This document shows, piece after piece, positions 59,801 through 64,000 of a stretch of 64,000 bases of DNA. The notes under the pieces are model-generated. The model saw only the letters and a program-made list of their open reading frames with translations, did not search any database and had not been told where the DNA came from. Origin of the DNA: Ignelater luminosus (lineage: Eukaryota; Arthropoda; Insecta; Coleoptera; Elateridae); the NCBI GenBank assembly GCA_011009095.1, contig VTPC01000505.1, positions 256,085 to 320,084 on the forward strand. The letters are read 5' to 3'. The translations under genes and the position numbers were made by a program. Position 1 is the stretch's first letter. Each line of letters opens with the position of its first letter.

Positions 59801-60250
59801 GTATACGCCTTAGATCATATATACTCCGTAGATAAAGCCTTCAGCCACAAGTTTGTGCCAAGATTCACATCAACTTGTCATTATAAGACATGCGCAGTGT
59901 GTTTTCCGCGATTGTGCGTTGTTGAAAAAGCAGTGTCGTCCGTAAGCATATGCGGTTTTGTGATTTGCAATTTTTTTTACTATTTTATTTGTATTTTAAA
60001 TTTATTTTTCTTTGTTCCTGGGTCATACAATAATCTATAGATACAAGGATAAATAAAAATAATATTATTGCTGCCTTTTGACATGTTTATGTTGCCTCTG
60101 TAGGAAATTTGCGTAAGTACGCCAATGATTTTTGAAGTTACGAGATTTGCTTATTGCGCATGCGCTACAATGACTGAATGTTGGCACAAACCATGCATTA
60201 GCTAAATGCAGAAGGCGTTATCTACGGAGTATATATGATCTAAGGTATAC
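59801..60250. mobile_element. Inverted-repeat element, 450 bp
   Basis: Arms 59801-59842 and 60211-60250 share CTTAGATCATATATACTCCG and TAGATAA with GCCTTC at the inner edge. The element sits between the ORF1 and ORF2 parts of the LINE, next to the candidate MITE on its left. It has no coding content, though an 82-codon frame (59792-60040) overlaps it by chance. Confidence 0.8.
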
Positions 60251-62001
60251 GCAAATGCAGTGCCTGGAAACCTATTTCTGTTCTTTATCAAAACGTCAGA
60301 GGACTTCGCTCAAAAGTTGTGTCATTTTTTTTAGTCAGTATCTATTTATTAATCACAACGTTATTGTCCTTACTGAAATATGACATTATGAATTAAACTC
60401 GGAATTATTTCCAAATCACTTTACTGTCTTGCGTTGCGACCGTGATTTAGCAGCATGCGGGCTGTCTAAAGGTGGGGGTGTACTTTTGGCAACAAATAGT
60501 GATGTGCTTATCCAACTAAACTTATCTCATCTGAAATGTTCATCTCCATATATTGATACATATTATTGGAGCAGCACTAAAATCAACTAGTGATATACAT
60601 TTCACCATTTGTGAGTACTATTGAAATTAAGAACTTTTTTGAATCTCTAATGCAATTAGATTTATTGCATAATGATAGTCCTATCATATTGGGTGATTTT
60701 AATGTTCCTGCATTTGACATCACCCTAATGATAGAAATATCATTTTAATTACAAACTTCCATCAGTTTTTTAATCTAACCCAATGTAATAGCATTGTTAA
60801 TAATTTAAATCGTAAGCTAGACCTTGTGTTTTCCAATATGGCTTGCCAGGTAGATAAAGATAGATGTCCACTTGTCGACGAGTATCTATTCCATTCTGTA
60901 TTATCACTTTATCAATGATGTTTAATATATACGGTAGATCTAGAAGGTTTCAAAATAACAATGCTACCAGAAACTACATTTTTGAGAAAGCGAACTTTTT
61001 AGTGCTTTTCAATTTGTTGCGCGAGATTGACTGGTCGTACTTTGATGTATATAATGTATTGTACCCATTATGCATGGTGAAAATACCACTACGCAAAAAC
61101 ATTATCCACCCTAGTGTACTAAGTGTGTAATATCAATTATAAAAAAGAAAAACAAAGATTACAGTCAGCTTATTAAATACGGTGGTAAATTCAACCTTAA
61201 TAAATACAAACACCTAGAGTCAATTGCCAAAACTGAGATTCAGCAATCATACATTGGCTATTATACACATTATGGAAAACGCAACACTGATGATTCCCAG
61301 AAATTCTGGGCTTTTGTACACTCTAGAAAAGGAATACCTGGCATACCAGATATTGTAAAAAGCTCTAATAGACAAGAATTCGACAATCCTATAGCAATCA
61401 TTGAAGCTTTTAGCACTTACTTTAATAGTGTATACTTAGACTCAAATCCAAAATATGTCTCCACTTTGCCCGGCAACAACTTTTCACAGATCCACATTGA
61501 CTCCGTATCAAAGTATGATATTAACTCTGCTATAATAAAATTAAAAAAATCAACACACTGCGAGAATTGATATGGTACCTTTCTTATTAGGGCTTATTTC
61601 ACTATTTTTATTAAGCCACCACATACATTGTTCAACCTCATATTAAAAAATTCTGTATTTCTCAATACATGGAAGCAAGCAAGAATTCGCCCAGTTTTAA
61701 AGAAAGGCGATCAGTATTTATTGAACAATTATAGAACGATATCCATTATCCGTAATTTTGCTAAGACATCTGAAAATATACTATTTACTTATATCATAAA
61801 ATTTCTCTACTACTTAAACCAGTTATCTCTCCTTAGTAACATGGTTTCTTGAAAGGGAGATCTAATACATACAACCTGGCTTGCTTTACTGATTACATAA
61901 CTGAAACTCTCGTTATGTCTGGTCAAGTTGTTATAGATATTATACACATTGACTTCACCAAGGCATTCCACCAAATCGATCATTATATTCTGCTTGATAA
62001 G

Positions 62002-62420
62002 CTAAGTTTTTATGGTTTCTCTCACGCTGCTAATAAAATTATGCAAATCTTCTTGGGTTTTAATTACGCACGTCTGGTTTTGATATTTATAATAAATTTT
62101 ACCGTCGTGGGTCCATGCAGATTTTTTCCGACAATTATCAAGATCTTCTTTCATCACTACAGAGGTTCCTTTAAACATACCTTTTTGTTTCATTACTGAC
62201 TAACGTGCTTTATAACCGCTAAACTTAATGATTATAGGGTCTTGGTTTGCTGGCATTTTTCATTCCGGTTCTGTGAATTCTATCAATCATATTTTTATTT
62301 ATTGTAACTTTTAACTTAGTTTGAAAACGAAAGCCTAAGAAAAATTGAGAGATTCTGTACACGCAATTATGAATCCGATCATATGGGTTTTTAAGGGGCT
62401 CTTGATTTTGGTGTTCCCTT
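62002..62420 (-). pseudogene. LINE ORF1 C-terminal fragment (baculovirus FP-like domain)
   Basis: On the - strand from about 62300: MIDRIHRTGMKNASKPRP, then in a shifted frame PIIIKFSGYKAR, then the 63-codon frame 62002-62193 with KSAWTHDGKIYYKYQNQTC and VIKTQEDLHNFI. This order (IhR.G, RPiIvkF, aWThdGkI, I.t.edL) is that of the ORF1-type proteins related to baculovirus FP in some insect LINEs. It is on the opposite strand to the LINE on its left, so it is a separate insertion. Confidence 0.6.
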
Positions 62421-62459
62421 AAGATGCCCTGTTTTCGCTTTGCATGGCTCTGATTATTA

Positions 62460-64000
62460 TACAGTGTGTTCGAAAAGTATGGAATATCCTATATATCTCA
62501 GTAAATACGCATTGTATGGAAAAATGTTTCCTATAAAAGTTGTTTAATGTTTAGTTTTACATTACAGGGCAATACCAAATAATTATTTTTTAAAAAACAA
62601 AAGCGCAACGAATAATGCTTTAATTTTCTTTAATGGGAAGGTATCCCTTTATTGTACTCATTTGATAGAAAATATTTTTCTCTTTTCAATGATGTAAAAC
62701 TTTGATACACTTGCATAAGTAAATTTTGATTAAAACGGAAAAAATTGTTTAAATAACGCATAAAAGTTTATTTATTCTTCTGTTACCTTTCCAGACGCGG
62801 TCTTTTAAATTTTCAATATCATCTAGTCACATTATGGTCGGTGTAATACACTTTTGTTTGTTGCGACAATTGAATACGTCGTAGAAATGTCAATTAATAA
62901 CCGAACTGAAGCTAAAATTTATTTGTTTAATTAATTTAAGCATTTTGATTAACGTGAGGATAACAAAGTTACAAAAATACGACTTGCTATGGATCATTTA
63001 TCAGAAACACATCGTATCGAAATTTTAATGATGCTGGGATATGAAGACAGAAGGAGAATGCAGGAGGAAGCTTGCAATTTGTAATTAAGTAAAATTTTGC
63101 ATAAATTTCATGAGACGGGTTCTGTCAAAGATCGTCCAAAAACGGGCAGACCTAAAGCTCTAAATAATGAACAACGTGAGAGTATAATGTTGGCTGTCGT
63201 GGAAAATTCACATGTTTCTGTTCGACAAATTGCTCGTGAACATACTTTGAAGAAATCCACTGCACACGAAGTTCTAAGAAAGGAGAAGTGGCATCCGTAT
63301 AACCCTTGTATAGTTCAAGAATTATTAGAAGATGATTTAGATCGAAGATTGCAATTTTGCGAAGAAATAACACATAGGCTTCAGGAAAATGCAAATTTTC
63401 ATAAAAATATCCTCTTCACTGATGAGGCAACGTTTTGTTTGAATGGTACCATTAACAAACAAAACACGCGCTACTGGTCTCCGTTAAATCCTGGCTGGTA
63501 TGTAGAAGGGCACACCCAATATCAGCAGAAAGTCAATGTCTGGGTAGGAATTATTGGAACCCAAATTTTGGGACCTTTTTTTATAGAACATAATTCAACA
63601 GCGGGTGCTTATCTAGATGTTTTCAAATTTGACTTAGTTCCTGCTTTAGCTGTTCTATTTCCTAATGAACTAGATCCAGATGTACCCCATAACAGAATAT
63701 GGTTGCAACAGGACGGGGCTGCTCCTCATTTCGGAATTAATGTCCGACAGTTTCTTGATAATACTTTCCCTTATCGATGGATAGGCAGAAGAGGTGCAGT
63801 TGAATGGCCAGCTCGCTTGCCGGATTTAAGTCCACTTGATTTTTTTTTGTGGGGCCATCTCAAAAATAAGATTTATGTCGATATGCCTGAAGATATTGAA
63901 ACTCTAAAAGACCGTATTAGAACAGAGATTAGAGCTATCACACCAGAAACGATTCAAAATGCAGTAAACGAATTTGAAAGACAACTTTATCATTGCCAAG
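62460..64000 (+). mobile_element. Mariner-superfamily transposon (DD41D type), runs past the window end
   Basis: Starts with TA at 62460-62461, then CAGTGTGTTCGAAAAG, a mariner-type tip. A 0.5-kb leader is followed by the transposase. The right terminal repeat must lie beyond 64000. Apart from one stop the transposase is undamaged, so this is the youngest-looking DNA transposon here. Confidence 0.9.
62989..64000 (+). pseudogene. Transposase, IS630-Tc1-mariner superfamily, DD41D, 3' end outside the window
   Basis: The frame starts ATG at 62989 (MDHLSETHRIEILMMLGYED) and continues through 337 codons to the window edge. The N-terminal HTH is followed by GSVKDRPKTGRP, the linker between two HTHs. 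Catalytic blocks are LFTDEATF (first Asp), WLQQDGAAPHF (second Asp) and LPDLSPLDFFLWG (third Asp), with 41 residues between the second and third Asp. That spacing marks the DD41D group (rosa/Visitor-like; the name is from memory). The end HCQ at 64000 is close to the usual length of about 340-350. One in-frame TAA at 63082-63084 (codon 32, in the first HTH) is the only defect seen; translation could restart only downstream, leaving out part of the DNA-binding domain. Confidence 0.92.

Larger units (their letters stand above)
58700..62040 (+). mobile_element. LINE (Jockey/CR1-like) with ORF1 and ORF2 remnants, interrupted by two small elements
   Basis: 58700-59200 carries an ORF1-like region (coiled-coil start DKMKTELEDLK, then NLITFEIQEQ and MKLGRF, as in LINE RNA-binding ORF1). 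ORF2 resumes at about 60262 with LYQNVRGLRSK, the start of the endonuclease; 60660-60720 has LLHNDSPIILGDFNVP, an endonuclease core block; 61230-61330 has FWAFVHSRKG; 61660-61700 has ARIRPVLKKGD; and 61940-62000 has HIDFTKAFHQIDH with the first RT Asp. It stops being a LINE at about 62040. Many stops and shifts are present. Confidence 0.8.

Noticed and set aside
61849-62199. 116-codon + frame taken as one reverse-transcriptase piece
   Set aside because: Only the part up to about 62040 is RT; the rest is the reverse strand of a LINE ORF1 fragment.
63152-63394. 80-codon - strand frame
   Set aside because: Antisense of the DD41D transposase.

Overview
The window is AT-rich animal DNA. It has spliced genes with GT..AG introns and a dense, nested population of transposable elements. 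The only host protein-coding gene I can support is a muscle-type tropomyosin, and its sequence points to an insect (closest by memory to fly Tm2). A beetle would fit the mix of mariner, hAT, Mutator-like and Jockey/CR1-like elements, but the order is an inference.

Layout: 1-8.9 kb holds the tropomyosin gene on the + strand. It has five shared coding exons and two alternative last exons, giving a 284-residue protein with the standard end and a 288-residue protein with a different end. Its last intron carries a tRNA-like remnant. From 9.9 kb onward the sequence is transposon country: a 562-bp mariner-type MITE (9.9 kb); nested inverted-repeat elements (14.4-15.2 kb); a LINE reverse-transcriptase fragment split by a MITE (15.3-16.5 kb); a mariner-like remnant (16.6-17.2 kb); a five-unit minisatellite (17.45-17.8 kb); and a transposase tail with a PHD-like finger (19.6-19.9 kb).

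A 5.2-kb Ty3/Gypsy-type LTR retrotransposon (22.3-27.5 kb, - strand) has two 180-bp LTRs and a GATT target duplication. It is followed by a hairpin MITE (29.6 kb), an unidentified GC-richer segment between direct repeats (30.2-31.8 kb), and an element with about 350-400-bp terminal inverted repeats that encodes the tail of a Cys-rich protein (31.9-33.6 kb). Then come a LINE 3' end (33.6-34.5 kb), a mariner scrap (34.9 kb), a Tc1 remnant split by a complete 144-bp MITE (35.4-36.5 kb) and a hAT element with 8-bp target duplications and an inner foldback element (37.8-40.15 kb).

The most layered locus is 40.4-44.5 kb: a - strand LINE is split by a Mutator-like element, which itself carries a mariner-like deletion derivative. 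A 1.1-kb near-palindrome sits at 45.4-46.5 kb. From 46.5 to 56.8 kb I can identify almost nothing. The right end has two LINE copies in opposite directions (56.8-58.2 kb - strand; 58.7-62.0 kb + strand, with two small inverted-repeat elements inside), a fragment of a LINE ORF1 on the - strand (62.0-62.4 kb), and a mariner-superfamily element (DD41D spacing) running off the window edge with one in-frame stop. No rRNA gene, intact tRNA gene or CRISPR array was seen.
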